Shown here piece by piece: positions 26,682 through 33,922 of a DNA stretch of 64,000 nucleotides. The DNA comes from Neobacillus sp. YX16 (GTDB lineage Bacteria; Bacillota; Bacilli; Bacillales; Cytobacillaceae), in assembly GCF_030123505.1 (NCBI RefSeq), contig NZ_CP126115.1:2060001-2124000 (forward strand), written 5' to 3'. The translations under genes were made by a program, and so were the position numbers. Each line of letters opens with the position of its first letter. The stretch's first letter is position 1. Below the pieces are notes generated by a model that searched no databases, was not told the origin of the DNA, and worked only from the letters and a program-made list of their open reading frames with translations.

Positions 26682-26963
26682 TTATAGAATATTTTTTAAA
26701 CTTTTCCTAAATTTATTTGAGAAAACTCCCTTATTTACCCCATCTTTTAATAATTCCAAAAGTTCTTCTTCCGTTAGATCCAGTGGTCTAGGTATGAAAC
26801 GCTTTGACCCGTTCATCTCTTCCTTATACCAGGCGAACCTAATTTCCTCACGTTTTATGTCTTTAATAAATATTCTCTCTACAGCTGAAATATCATCCCC
26901 ATCTTGAGTTAACCCTTGAGCTAAAAGGTCGCAATACGATGTCCTTTTTAACGGTTTGTGCAT
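26682..26963 (-). CDS. Small hypothetical island protein
   Basis: A 93-residue acidic/basic mixed protein with no membrane segment. The middle (VERIFIKDIKREEIRFAWYK) looks beta-rich and the end (LTEEELLELLKDGVNKG) helical. GGAGGGG lies just before ATG 26,963. Similar small proteins with FAWYK and PRPLDLTEEELLEL segments are common in Bacillus mobile elements but have no assigned function. It lies in the same direction as the next gene (26,999-27,301) with a 35-base gap, so they may be co-transcribed. Confidence 0.6.
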   Translation of the reverse strand: MHKPLKRTSYCDLLAQGLTQDGDDISAVERIFIKDIKREEIRFAWYKEEMNGSKRFIPRPLDLTEEELLELLKDGVNKGVFSNKFRKSLKNIL

Positions 26964-26998
26964 ATCTTCCCCTCCAACAAATAATCAAAATAAAGTAA

Positions 26999-27301
26999 TT
27001 ACTTGTGTCTCCTGTGCTTTGTCCTCTTTAAATATCCTGACCTCGGCATTCTATGAAGTTCATCATAAGGCTTTCCGGTTATTACTGATGAAACGTATTC
27101 CTTTTCTACGGGTTTCCCATCTATTATTAATCCTCGACGATTCAAGTTTCTGGTTACTTCAAACATACTATTGGTGATGGCATATTCTTTAATTATGAAT
27201 TTTTCTAATGTATCTGCTTCATAGTTTTCTACTAAATATACGTAATACTGAAGTCTTTTTATTTCATCTTTTGCTCGGCGAACGGTGATTAAACTAGACA
27301 A
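26999..27301 (-). CDS. Small basic protein, possibly DNA-binding
   Basis: A 100-residue protein starting with TTG at 27,301, well supported by AAGGAGGAG upstream. The segment FIIKEYAITNSMFEVTRNLN, then GKPVEKEYVSSVI, reads like a helix-turn-helix: a short helix, a turn and a recognition helix, as in the C-terminal regions of recombinases or small regulators. The tail is very basic (LKRTKHRRHK). It is divergent from the 68-residue gene at 27,421, which is the position expected for a lysogeny-type switch, but homology to known repressors is not visible. Confidence 0.55.
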   Translation of the reverse strand: MSSLITVRRAKDEIKRLQYYVYLVENYEADTLEKFIIKEYAITNSMFEVTRNLNRRGLIIDGKPVEKEYVSSVITGKPYDELHRMPRSGYLKRTKHRRHK

Positions 27302-27420
27302 TTTATCTCCTCCTTAAAAGAACATATTCCATAAGTGTTCCGGTTTTCCTTTAAACAGTTTTGTGAACATCTTGGCTGGTCAAAATATAATGATCCAGAA
27401 ACTAGAGAAAGAGGGGTATT

Positions 27421-27627
27421 ATGAACGAATTGCTTGAAGCGAAGTTAACAATTTCACGTATCCGAACGCAGTTACTCGACTTGGTTGGTGAGCTGGTTGC
27501 TGACGATTTAACGGATAAGCCGTATGCAATACAAAGGATTTTGATGGTAGTGGGATATATTGATAAGCATGATGTTGAAGTTAAGGAAATAGTAGATACC
27601 TTAGCGATAAAAGCAAGATTGAAATGA
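27421..27627 (+). CDS. Small helical protein at the start of the satellite core
   Basis: A 68-residue, mostly helical acidic protein with no recognised family. AGAGGGG precedes ATG 27,421. A terminator hairpin begins at the stop codon itself. It is the first rightward gene of the presumed replication half of the island and is divergent from the small basic protein at 26,999-27,301, so it could be an early or regulatory gene. Confidence 0.55.
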   Translation: MNELLEAKLTISRIRTQLLDLVGELVADDLTDKPYAIQRILMVVGYIDKHDVEVKEIVDTLAIKARLK

Positions 27628-27654
27628 AGACCACAAAATAGTGGTCTTTTTGTT
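27627..27654 (+). terminator. Terminator overlapping the stop of the 68-residue gene
   Basis: AAGACCAC pairs with GTGGTCTT around AAAATA, followed by a T-run. Confidence 0.85.
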
Positions 27655-27936
27655 AATTTCATACCTCATGGAACTAAAGGTATCTTTATAAAATTTTCCC
27701 GTATGTTTCCCTTGTAGCGTCTGCTTTCCTACTATTAATCTACAATGCCTATAGTCCCGTTTATTATGATATTTTTTGCCTACTTTAACTTAATATGTTA
27801 AGTCATTAGAATCATTTTTGCTTTGATATTAATATTGTTTTATTTTAGTGCATACACTTGTTTGTGCTGTTTTTGAAGTACAACCTAGATGTATATGAAG
27901 GAAAAATTAAATCAGAACCAAAAAGAGGTGAATTAA
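27655..27936. promoter_or_regulatory. Regulatory gap upstream of the HTH gene
   Basis: No gene is seen. It holds a palindrome ACTTAA-TATG-TTAAGT at 27,788-27,803, which could be a repressor operator for the replication operon that starts at 27,937. Confidence 0.4.
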
Positions 27937-28164
27937 ACGACTAAAAAAGTAAATGAATTTCCATTAATTCTTAAAGCAAATGACATTTCTGAGATTATGG
28001 GGTTTTCATTGCGAATGGCTTATCAAGTGATGGATTTTCCGGGCTTTCCTACTATTCGAATTGGAAAGTGCAAACGAGTTGGGCGAGATGAGTTTTTTGC
28101 TTGGTTAGAGCAGCAAACATCAGATGTACAAAAAATGCAAATCAAAAAGCCAATATCTGATTAA
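27937..28164 (+). CDS. Excisionase-like HTH protein, apparent ACG start
   Basis: A 75-residue frame whose codons from 27,937 encode TKKVNEFPLILKANDISEIM, then a classic MerR/excisionase-type helix-turn-helix: FSLRMAYQVMDFPGFPTIRI, GKCKRVGRDEFFAWLEQQ. These HTH_17 proteins are typical excisionases or replication regulators of integrative elements. AAGAGGTGA sits at ideal distance, but the codon there is ACG, not ATG/GTG/TTG. Either ACG is used weakly, or an ATG has mutated; the first ATG is internal (residue 21) and would cut the domain. Strong protein-level similarity supports coding. It heads the primase-helicase gene set. Confidence 0.65.
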   Translation, partial: TTKKVNEFPLILKANDISEIMGFSLRMAYQVMDFPGFPTIRIGKCKRVGRDEFFAWLEQQTSDVQKMQIKKPISD

Positions 28165-28184
28165 TAGGAAATGAGGAATGAACA

Positions 28185-28331
28185 GTGGAAGGAATCGTTT
28201 ATGATAAATATTTTGTTTTTACTTGGCGAGTTGAAGAAATAATCAAGGATAAAAAAATGAGTGACAAAGATAAGCTAAAGCAAATACAAGTATGGTACGA
28301 ACTGATCAAGAACATGGAAGATATGGAGTAA
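28185..28331 (+). CDS. Small hypothetical protein of the replication operon
   Basis: A 48-residue ORF starting with GTG at 28,185, with GAGGAAT about eight bases upstream. The peptide is helical and charged (IIKDKKMSDKDKLKQIQVWY in the middle). It lies between the HTH gene and the primase gene in the same direction, 20 bases after the HTH stop. Position and binding site support coding; no function can be assigned. Confidence 0.5.
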   Translation: MEGIVYDKYFVFTWRVEEIIKDKKMSDKDKLKQIQVWYELIKNMEDME

Positions 28332-28452
28332 ATTGCAATAGTTCCTTGATAACCTAATAAAATGAAAAAAGACAGAAACCACCCGGTCCCCAAACAAGGT
28401 GGTTGCAGCTTGTAGGAATTATAAACAGGCTGTTACAGGAGGTAATCTCCCT

Positions 28453-29076
28453 ATGAGTAATGATAGCATAGATTTCGGTTTTTTAGCTGATGAAGTGGTT
28501 AAACGAGTAGATATTTTAGAAGAAGCTGAGAAACAGGGATTACGCTTTCGAAGACATGGAAAAAGCTATTTTACTCTTTGTCCATTTCATTCCGAGCGAA
28601 CTCCGTCCTTTTCAATCAACCGGAACAAAAAGATGTTTCGTTGCTTTGCTTGTGGCAAAGGTGGCAATGTAATTGTATTATTAGCTGCCTTAAGAGGTGT
28701 TAGTAAAGGAAAAGTAATCTATCATTATAGTAAAAAGTTGGGGCTTATCGGAGCAAGTTGGAGCCGAAAGCAGCAGCAAGAGATAAAGCAACGTACCATT
28801 CAATACGAATTTAAGAGGAAAGAAGAAAGTAATTTTGATGAGGTCTTCCGGTTCTTATGTGACCAGGTTCATGCTTATAGAAGGGCAATGAAGCAAGTTA
28901 AAACAATTAAAGATAGAAATGCCCTTCAAAAGTTTTATCAAATATATGACCAGTTGCCTTATTACGAATATTTACTGCAAGATATGTCGGGTGATAACGG
29001 GGAAGACGCTCAGGTTGAAGCATACTTCGTAGGAGAGGAGAAAATGGATGAATGGAACTCTCGCATAAACAGTTAG
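28453..29076 (+). CDS. CHC2 zinc-finger primase-like protein
   Basis: A 207-residue protein from ATG 28,453, chosen because AGGAGG lies ten bases upstream. The N-terminal part is a CHC2 zinc finger as in DnaG: C43, H46, C64 and C67, with PFHSERTPSFSIN between and FACGKGGNVI after. The rest is helical and lacks a visible Toprim domain, so it is a DNA-binding half-primase typical of mobile elements. It overlaps the following VirE-type gene by 25 bases, indicating coupled translation. Together they probably initiate replication of the excised island. Confidence 0.85.
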   Translation: MSNDSIDFGFLADEVVKRVDILEEAEKQGLRFRRHGKSYFTLCPFHSERTPSFSINRNKKMFRCFACGKGGNVIVLLAALRGVSKGKVIYHYSKKLGLIGASWSRKQQQEIKQRTIQYEFKRKEESNFDEVFRFLCDQVHAYRRAMKQVKTIKDRNALQKFYQIYDQLPYYEYLLQDMSGDNGEDAQVEAYFVGEEKMDEWNSRINS

Positions 29077-30389
29077 CCAAGATTGCAACTCGAAGAGAAC
29101 AACAGCAACAGGAATCTAAAGACGAAGGCGTTAAAGATTGGCTGAATCAATTGGAAAAATCCAATCTTGGCACAAATTTAAGCACCCCCTTCAATGTGTT
29201 ATCAATTCTCCAACATGACCAGCTACTAAAAGGGAAATTTGCATATAATCTTTTAACTCAAATGTCAGAAATCGTTGGTCAGGTGCCTTGGGAAAGACTA
29301 ACTGAGGACAAAGGCATGACAGATTATGACGATTCCTGTTTAAGGAACTATATATCTATTCAATACGGAATAAAAGGCAAGGATATTATTTATGACGCCT
29401 TCAACCAAGTAATTTTAAATAAAAAGTATCATCCTGTTAGAGACTACCTTAATAATCTAAAGTGGGACGGGATACCCCGGTTAGATAAATTGTTAATTGA
29501 TTATTTTGGAGCAGATGACACCGAGTTGATCCGGTCACAAACAAGATTAACAGGTGTTGGGGCTGTAATGAGAATTTTTCAGCCAGGGTGTAAATGGGAT
29601 TATGTACTGACATTGAAAGGGGATCAGGGATTAGGAAAATCATCTTTTTTTCAGAAGTTAGCTGTCAAGAGTGAATGGTTCTCGGATTCGATTGATGATA
29701 TGAGGGGCAAAGAAGCTAAAGCACAAATTCAAGGAAATTGGATTATTGAGTTAGGCGAAATGGCAGCTGTGTCCAAAGGTGACCAAAAGCGAACGAAACA
29801 GTTTATTTCCTCCACCCATGATGAATTTAGACCGGCTTATGGTAGAAGGACAATCCGTTGTCCAAGGCAGTGTATCTTTGTTGCAACAACCAATGATGAA
29901 TTGCCTTTAAAGGACGATACAGGTGGCAGACGCTGGTGGATTATAGATGTTAAAAGCAAATGGTTTGAAAAAGATTTTCCACTAGAAGTAGAGCAAATAT
30001 GGGCAGAAGCTGTCCAGGTTTATAAAGAAATGATTAGTAAGGGTATCCCCTTCAAGTTACCAAATCATCTTGAAAATGAAGCAAGAAAAATTCAAACCCA
30101 ATATACTGACATGGGTTTGTATGCTGGGATCATTGAGGACGTTCTTCAAAGGGGTTATTACGAAGAAAAAGATTACCAGTCAGGTATGGTAAAAAAAGTA
30201 CCTATTAATGAAACTTGCGCCCGACATGTTTGGGAAAAGGTAGTAGGGCGACATAAACATGATTTTAATTCTGCTCATGCCAGAGATATTAATGCTGGAT
30301 TGAAATCACTCGCAGATTGGGAATGCAAAGGAAGATTAACTTTCGGTGAATACGGCAAACAAACGGTTTATAGACGAAAGGACAGATAG
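29052..30389 (+). CDS. VirE/P4-type replication helicase (virulence-associated E family)
   Basis: A 445-residue protein. Residues about 130-200 include WDGIPRLDKLLIDYFG and the Walker A GDQGLGKSS (190-198). A Walker B-like stretch IIELGEMA follows near 230, then SSTHDEFRPAYGRR and CIFVATTNDELPL, the sensor-type strand with Asn, and finally GGRRWWIIDV. This is the SF3-like AAA helicase of the VirE family found in satellites and prophages. The upstream gene supplies the zinc-finger primase part, and GGACAGAT iterons follow directly after the stop. The start ATG 29,052 overlaps the primase gene and has GGAGAGGAG upstream. Confidence 0.9.
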   Translation: MELSHKQLAKIATRREQQQQESKDEGVKDWLNQLEKSNLGTNLSTPFNVLSILQHDQLLKGKFAYNLLTQMSEIVGQVPWERLTEDKGMTDYDDSCLRNYISIQYGIKGKDIIYDAFNQVILNKKYHPVRDYLNNLKWDGIPRLDKLLIDYFGADDTELIRSQTRLTGVGAVMRIFQPGCKWDYVLTLKGDQGLGKSSFFQKLAVKSEWFSDSIDDMRGKEAKAQIQGNWIIELGEMAAVSKGDQKRTKQFISSTHDEFRPAYGRRTIRCPRQCIFVATTNDELPLKDDTGGRRWWIIDVKSKWFEKDFPLEVEQIWAEAVQVYKEMISKGIPFKLPNHLENEARKIQTQYTDMGLYAGIIEDVLQRGYYEEKDYQSGMVKKVPINETCARHVWEKVVGRHKHDFNSAHARDINAGLKSLADWECKGRLTFGEYGKQTVYRRKDR

Positions 30390-30623
30390 GACAGATAAAG
30401 GACGGATGAAATGATTAACTGTCCGAGCTATTTAGCCTTAGAGCCACAAGGGATACATCCTTTCAAGGACAGATAGGACAGATGATTTCTATTAAAATAT
30501 AAAGTTTATATATAAAACGTATGTAGACTAAGTAGATTTTATCTGTCTATCTGTCCTCATTATAGCTCACTCTTAGAGCCACAAGGGATTGCAAAAGGAC
30601 ATATACACTATTATTATCTGTCC
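30380..30623. other. Iteron cluster, candidate replication origin of the island
   Basis: GGACAGATAGGACAGAT occurs at 30,380-30,396 and 30,467-30,483. Inverse copies ATCTGTCT/ATCTGTCC lie at 30,541-30,556 and 30,616-30,623, and a variant GGACGGAT at 30,400. In addition, CTTAGAGCCACAAGGGAT is repeated exactly at 30,437-30,454 and 30,572-30,589. The middle (about 30,490-30,540) is very AT-rich, like an unwinding element. Location directly after the helicase gene matches the origins of phage satellites. Confidence 0.7.
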
Positions 30624-30643
30624 TTTTAATAAAATATGATGAG

Positions 30644-31192
30644 GTGGTTGAGATAAAATCCTTAGGTTTTCATTATAAATTTACTGATAAAGAACTAAAG
30701 CAGCTTTTACAAAGTATTTCGGTTTTAGTTGATACGAGGGAACAGCAGAATCAGCATATCCTTAAATACTTCGATTCTAATAAAATTCCGTATGAATCTA
30801 TTAAACTAGGGGTTGCTGATTACTCTGTAAAGCTGCCTAGTTGTCCGGAACTTGGCATAATAAAGGATATTCATTTACCAATAGCGATAGAACGGAAAAA
30901 TTCTGTCAACGAATTGGTTCAGACCTTTAAAGACCGAACCAGGTTTGAGAATGAGCTGATTCGTAGTCAAAAAATTAGATTCTCTCTTTTGGTCGAGGAT
31001 CAAAACGGTTATGAAAACCTTATTAGAGGAAACTATCGTAGCCAGTATAATGCAAAAGCACTTGTAGGTACACTAAAATCGTTTGAAACCCGATACGGAT
31101 TCTTTACTGCATATATCCCGAACCACGCTTCTGGGCATTACATTTACAACGAGTTTTACTATTTTGTTAGAAATTATCTGAAAGGCTACTAG
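30644..31192 (+). CDS. ERCC4-domain nuclease
   Basis: A 182-residue protein with an ERCC4/XPF-type nuclease fold: VLVDTREQ (about 27-34), GVADYSV with the Asp (about 56-62), and AIERKNSVNEL (about 83-93), the ERK-type motif. Basic residues in FKDRTRFENELIR follow. Such nucleases in phages and satellites process branched DNA. The start is unclear: GTG 30,644 overlaps the apparent binding site GAGGTGG, and the codon at ideal distance (30,653) is ATA. It lies between the iteron cluster and the small terminase. Confidence 0.82.
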   Translation: MVEIKSLGFHYKFTDKELKQLLQSISVLVDTREQQNQHILKYFDSNKIPYESIKLGVADYSVKLPSCPELGIIKDIHLPIAIERKNSVNELVQTFKDRTRFENELIRSQKIRFSLLVEDQNGYENLIRGNYRSQYNAKALVGTLKSFETRYGFFTAYIPNHASGHYIYNEFYYFVRNYLKGY

Positions 31193-31224
31193 CACTAAGT
31201 TAAGGAGGAAAGGTGGGCATATCC

Positions 31225-31623
31225 ATGGATAATGGCTTAACCAGGAAACAAGGAGCATTCGTTCTGGAATATATAAAGGACTATAATGCCACACAGGCAG
31301 CCATACGTGCTGGATACAGTAACCGTGGAGCTTCTGAAATTGGTTATCAGCTCCTTCAGAAAACTTCAGTTTTAGAGGCGATTAATACACTGCAAGACGA
31401 TATTGAGCAGCAGTTAAGAATGCAATTTGTTCAAGACGCAATTCGGGCAAGAGAAGTTCTGAGAGAAATATTGCATAATCCGAACAGTACAGACCGGGAC
31501 AAAATTACAGCTGCTCGTGATTTATTGGACAGAGCCGGATTTAAACCGGTTGAGAAAAAAGAGTTAAGTGGCGCCGGTTCGGGGAATCCTATTGAAATAA
31601 TGTTTGTTGACCCTTTAAATTGA
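31225..31623 (+). CDS. Phage terminase small subunit
   Basis: About 132 residues. The N-terminal helix-turn-helix LTRKQGAFVLEYIKDYNATQ AAIRAGYSNRG is the standard terminase small-subunit (XtmA/Terminase_2) signature, followed by a helical oligomerisation region and a C-terminal tail. It recognises pac sites on DNA for packaging. No large terminase, portal or head gene is present, so as in phage satellites it probably redirects a helper phage's packaging machine. ATG 31,225 has AGGTGG at good distance; GTG 31,213 is the alternative after AAGGAGG. It is convergent with the integrase. Confidence 0.85.
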   Translation: MDNGLTRKQGAFVLEYIKDYNATQAAIRAGYSNRGASEIGYQLLQKTSVLEAINTLQDDIEQQLRMQFVQDAIRAREVLREILHNPNSTDRDKITAARDLLDRAGFKPVEKKELSGAGSGNPIEIMFVDPLN

Positions 31624-31657
31624 GTTATAAAAGGCAGTGGGTATAATAATAAAAAAT

Positions 31658-31690
31658 AGCCACCAATCAGAAGACTGGTGGCTTTAAAAT
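31658..31690. terminator. Bidirectional terminator between terS and integrase
   Basis: AGCCACCA pairs with TGGTGGCT around a 10-base loop, with A-rich sequence before and T-rich after, serving both convergent genes. Confidence 0.85.
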
Positions 31691-32742
31691 TACAACCTTT
31701 TACCTTTATGATTAAATAACCTTCTAACAGGCGAGAATTTATTGTGCTGTTGCTTAAGATGTTCAGAATCCATTTGGATGTACTTCCTTGTCGTTTGAAT
31801 GTCAGCATGGTCAAGAATTTTCTGAAGCGTGAATACATCTCCACCATTTAGAATGTAATTTCGAGCAAATGTATGACGAAACATATGAGGGTGTAGCTTT
31901 GGAATGTTCAATTTCTGCTTAAGTCGATTTAATCTTTTTCTAAAGGCGTCTGCAGTAAAATCATCCCCGTAGGCGTTCATAAAGATCCGTGAACCTTCTC
32001 CAAAATATTGTTCAGTTTCAGCAGCTAATTGTTTCAACCTTTTAGATATTTCACGGCTAATTGGTATTTCTCTCTGTTTTCTATTTTTAGCGATTTCTGA
32101 GGGAACAATAAGGGTGTTATGTTGAAAATCAACATGTTCCTCAGTAAGCGACATGGCTTCGTTAATTCTTAAACCTGTGTCTAGCAATAACAGCACTAAC
32201 GTTTTATCTCGCCACTGAGCAAATAATTTATCATCATATGAATCTAGAATCATATCAATTTCTGTGTCTGTTAACCCTTGAACTTCTTCATGTTCATCAT
32301 CTTTAACCAAAGGAATATTACTAGTTGGATTTCTGTTTAGGATACCTTCTTCTACTAAAAATCGGAAAATCGCTTTCAAATTGCGCAACCGAATATTAAT
32401 GGTAAATACAGATAATCCTTTTTTAGTTTTCTCTCGTTGTTCGTCACCTTGATAAGGTAATCTGTCATTCTTTAAATAGTTTATATAATTACGTATCATG
32501 GTGCTTTTAATCTCATCAATAAATTCAATGTCGGGACTTAACCAATCCCGGAAATAACGAACAGTATCATGATAACCCTTGATTGTACTTTGCCGAAGCC
32601 CCTCTGCTTCCTTTGCATGAATAAAGATTTCTATAGCATTTTCTATAGAATATCGGACTTCAAGTGTCTGTCGGTCATGACGTAACTGTCGGTCATTGGT
32701 CGATTTTGTTTGTCCTCGTTGCGCAATAAATGTACGTCCCAT
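31690..32742 (-). CDS. Tyrosine integrase of the island
   Basis: A 350-residue site-specific recombinase. An N-terminal SAM-like core-binding domain spans about 30-135. The catalytic domain carries R192 (TGLRINEA), a Lys in the beta-hairpin near 220, H286 and R289 (HPHMFRH), H312 (DHADI) and nucleophile Y321 (TTRKYIQM). All residues are intact. It is read toward the cargo, with its start about 150 bases from the attachment repeat in the tRNA, the standard arrangement for tRNA-targeting integrases. It should integrate and, with an excisionase, excise the 20.7-kb element. Confidence 0.93.
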   Translation of the reverse strand: MGRTFIAQRGQTKSTNDRQLRHDRQTLEVRYSIENAIEIFIHAKEAEGLRQSTIKGYHDTVRYFRDWLSPDIEFIDEIKSTMIRNYINYLKNDRLPYQGDEQREKTKKGLSVFTINIRLRNLKAIFRFLVEEGILNRNPTSNIPLVKDDEHEEVQGLTDTEIDMILDSYDDKLFAQWRDKTLVLLLLDTGLRINEAMSLTEEHVDFQHNTLIVPSEIAKNRKQREIPISREISKRLKQLAAETEQYFGEGSRIFMNAYGDDFTADAFRKRLNRLKQKLNIPKLHPHMFRHTFARNYILNGGDVFTLQKILDHADIQTTRKYIQMDSEHLKQQHNKFSPVRRLFNHKGKRL

Positions 32743-32772
32743 AAGTTATTTTGCCCCCTATATTGGTGGCTG

Positions 32773-32808
32773 CATGTCCTATAGTCACAAAACTTCATGT
32801 CCTACAGT
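32773..32808 (+). repeat. Candidate integrase arm-type repeats
   Basis: CATGTCCTATAGT (32,773-32,785) and CATGTCCTACAGT (32,796-32,808) are direct repeats 23 bases apart, differing at one base, between integrase start and attachment core. Related GTCCTAC motifs lie near the left end (about 12,299-12,330). Confidence 0.5.
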
Positions 32809-32898
32809 GTAGCGAAAAAACAGCAAAAAACGCTGATTCTGAGCTACACATTAACCGACATAAATGAACGGCTAAAATAGCGTTAGAACAGCGTTTTT

Positions 32899-32960
32899 AG
32901 GCTTTTTGACGTCCCGAAGAGGATTCGAACCTCCGACCTACAGTTTAGGAAACTGTTGCT
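32899..32960 (-). repeat. Right attachment repeat within tRNA-Arg
   Basis: 62 bp identical to 12,175-12,236. It forms the 3' part of the intact tRNA gene, meaning the element supplies a replacement 3' end. Confidence 0.93.
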
Positions 32961-32983
32961 CTATCCTGCTGAGCTATCGGGAC
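32910..32983 (-). tRNA. tRNA-Arg (anticodon CCT)
   Basis: A 74-nt tRNA on the - strand. The acceptor stem is GTCCCGA/TCGGGAC with discriminator G. The D-arm is GCTC...GAGC, the anticodon stem ACAGT/ACTGT, the loop TTCCTAA with anticodon CCT (decoding AGG), and the T-arm has GGTTCGAAT. CCA is not encoded. All arms pair well, so it is functional, with its 3' half now supplied by the island. It is the integration target; decayed copies of its 3' end lie at 10,042 and 12,175. Confidence 0.95.
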
Positions 32984-33005
32984 ACATTTATTGGGAACGT
33001 TACTT

Positions 33006-33034
33006 ATTATAAATAGTTAAAGGTAAAAGGTCAA
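33006..33034 (-). promoter_or_regulatory. Sigma-A promoter of tRNA-Arg
   Basis: On the - strand TTGACC (33,034-33,029), a 17-base spacer and TATAAT (33,011-33,006) end 22 bases before the tRNA. The -35 lies inside the hairpin that ends the YwaF-like gene. Confidence 0.8.
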
Positions 33035-33058
33035 TAAATAATTACCTTTTCTACCTTT
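33019..33058 (-). terminator. Hairpin after the YwaF-like gene
   Basis: AAAGGTAAAAGGT pairs with ACCTTTTCTACCTTT (one mismatch) around a 12-base loop. It begins at the stop codon of the membrane gene. It overlaps the tRNA promoter. Confidence 0.5.
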
Positions 33059-33762
33059 TATCGCCTTTTTCTGAAAACTAACCAGACAATCAGACTAAGG
33101 GTAATTAATAAAAACTCCATTGATAAGATATACCATGGGTAGGGACCAAGAAGGTTTAATAGGCTGGCGCTATTGGGTTTATGGCTCAAAAACATATAAT
33201 TTCCATCGACAGCCTTATTAATTAGCATAATGATCGGCATCAAGATATTTAAAAAGACAAAGAGTTTTACAACGGACCATATGGTAGGTCTGTAGCCTTG
33301 TACCCAAGTAAAATAGAAGACAACCCAGATTATCATTACATGAGTATAAAAGAAGTGGAAAAAGCGAAAATGCGGGAAATCAAAATTTAACAATGGGGTA
33401 AAGATCGCCTGAGAAGCACCCAACAAGGCTGTAAATAATAAAATTTCATAAATAACTTTTTTTCTCGTTAACAATATTAGTACCGATAATATAAGGCTGA
33501 TACTGCACAATTCTAATGGAATTGCATGACTGACATCCCACATATCATTTATAACCATCCAAAGATGGTAACTAACCTCTATCACGATTAATGAAATTCC
33601 TACTCCAACCTCTGCTTTTCTCCATTTTTTGTTCCTAAGCTTATCCCTGTTTATGAATATAAAAAACGAACCCAGAATAAGAAGGGCTATAATTACAAAA
33701 TGGCTGACAGAAAACATTTCGAAATTATATTCCTGAACATTTCCTCCAAACAAGCCCATCAT
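33058..33762 (-). CDS. YwaF-like integral membrane protein
   Basis: A 234-residue protein with about seven membrane segments, matching the TIGR02206/YwaF family. Typical stretches are FSVSHFVIIALLILGSFFIF near the start, the HLWMVINDMW and PLELCSISLILSVLILL segments, and GPYPWYILSMEF before the last segment. The family's function is not established; the aromatic and His-rich loops suggest a transporter or receptor. The start ATG 33,762 follows AAAGGGTGG; a TTG just upstream is less likely. It is divergent from mutS. Confidence 0.75.
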   Translation of the reverse strand: MMGLFGGNVQEYNFEMFSVSHFVIIALLILGSFFIFINRDKLRNKKWRKAEVGVGISLIVIEVSYHLWMVINDMWDVSHAIPLELCSISLILSVLILLTRKKVIYEILLFTALLGASQAIFTPLLNFDFPHFRFFHFFYTHVMIIWVVFYFTWVQGYRPTIWSVVKLFVFLNILMPIIMLINKAVDGNYMFLSHKPNSASLLNLLGPYPWYILSMEFLLITLSLIVWLVFRKRR

Positions 33763-33869
33763 CAACCACCCTTTTCGCTTTATTACTATGATTTATATGC
33801 TGGTATGTTCCATTCCCGACCATTACAAGATAAAAGAAATTTCTACCTAATCTAAGTTTACCTGATATA

Positions 33870-33878
33870 TGGTATAAT
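33870..33878 (+). promoter_or_regulatory. Extended -10 promoter of mutS
   Basis: TGGTATAAT is an extended -10 element about 45 bases before the mutS start. No good -35 is visible, which extended -10 promoters can do without. Confidence 0.55.
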
Positions 33879-33922
33879 AGTTTGTCGAAGATACTCGAAA
33901 TAATTAAAATGTGGGGGTCATT

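Larger units (their letters stand above)
12237..32960. mobile_element. Integrated phage-satellite-like island at tRNA-Arg
   Basis: A 20,724-bp element defined by a 62-bp perfect direct repeat of tRNA-Arg 3' sequence. A tyrosine integrase (31,690-32,742, -) sits beside the intact tRNA. Core genes in the right half are HTH/Xis-like, CHC2 primase, VirE-type helicase, iteron cluster, ERCC4 nuclease and small terminase. No portal, capsid, tail, lysis or conjugation genes are seen. This gene set matches the concept of phage-inducible chromosomal islands, which replicate and carry their own TerS to redirect packaging by a helper phage. No clear Stl-type repressor was recognised. The left half is accessory cargo rich in nucleases. 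Satellite status is inference; integration is directly seen. Confidence 0.85.

Noticed and set aside
28377..28404. Terminator before the primase gene
   Set aside because: AACCACC/GGTGGTT can pair, but there is no T-run and the operon continues; possibly an RNA structure only.
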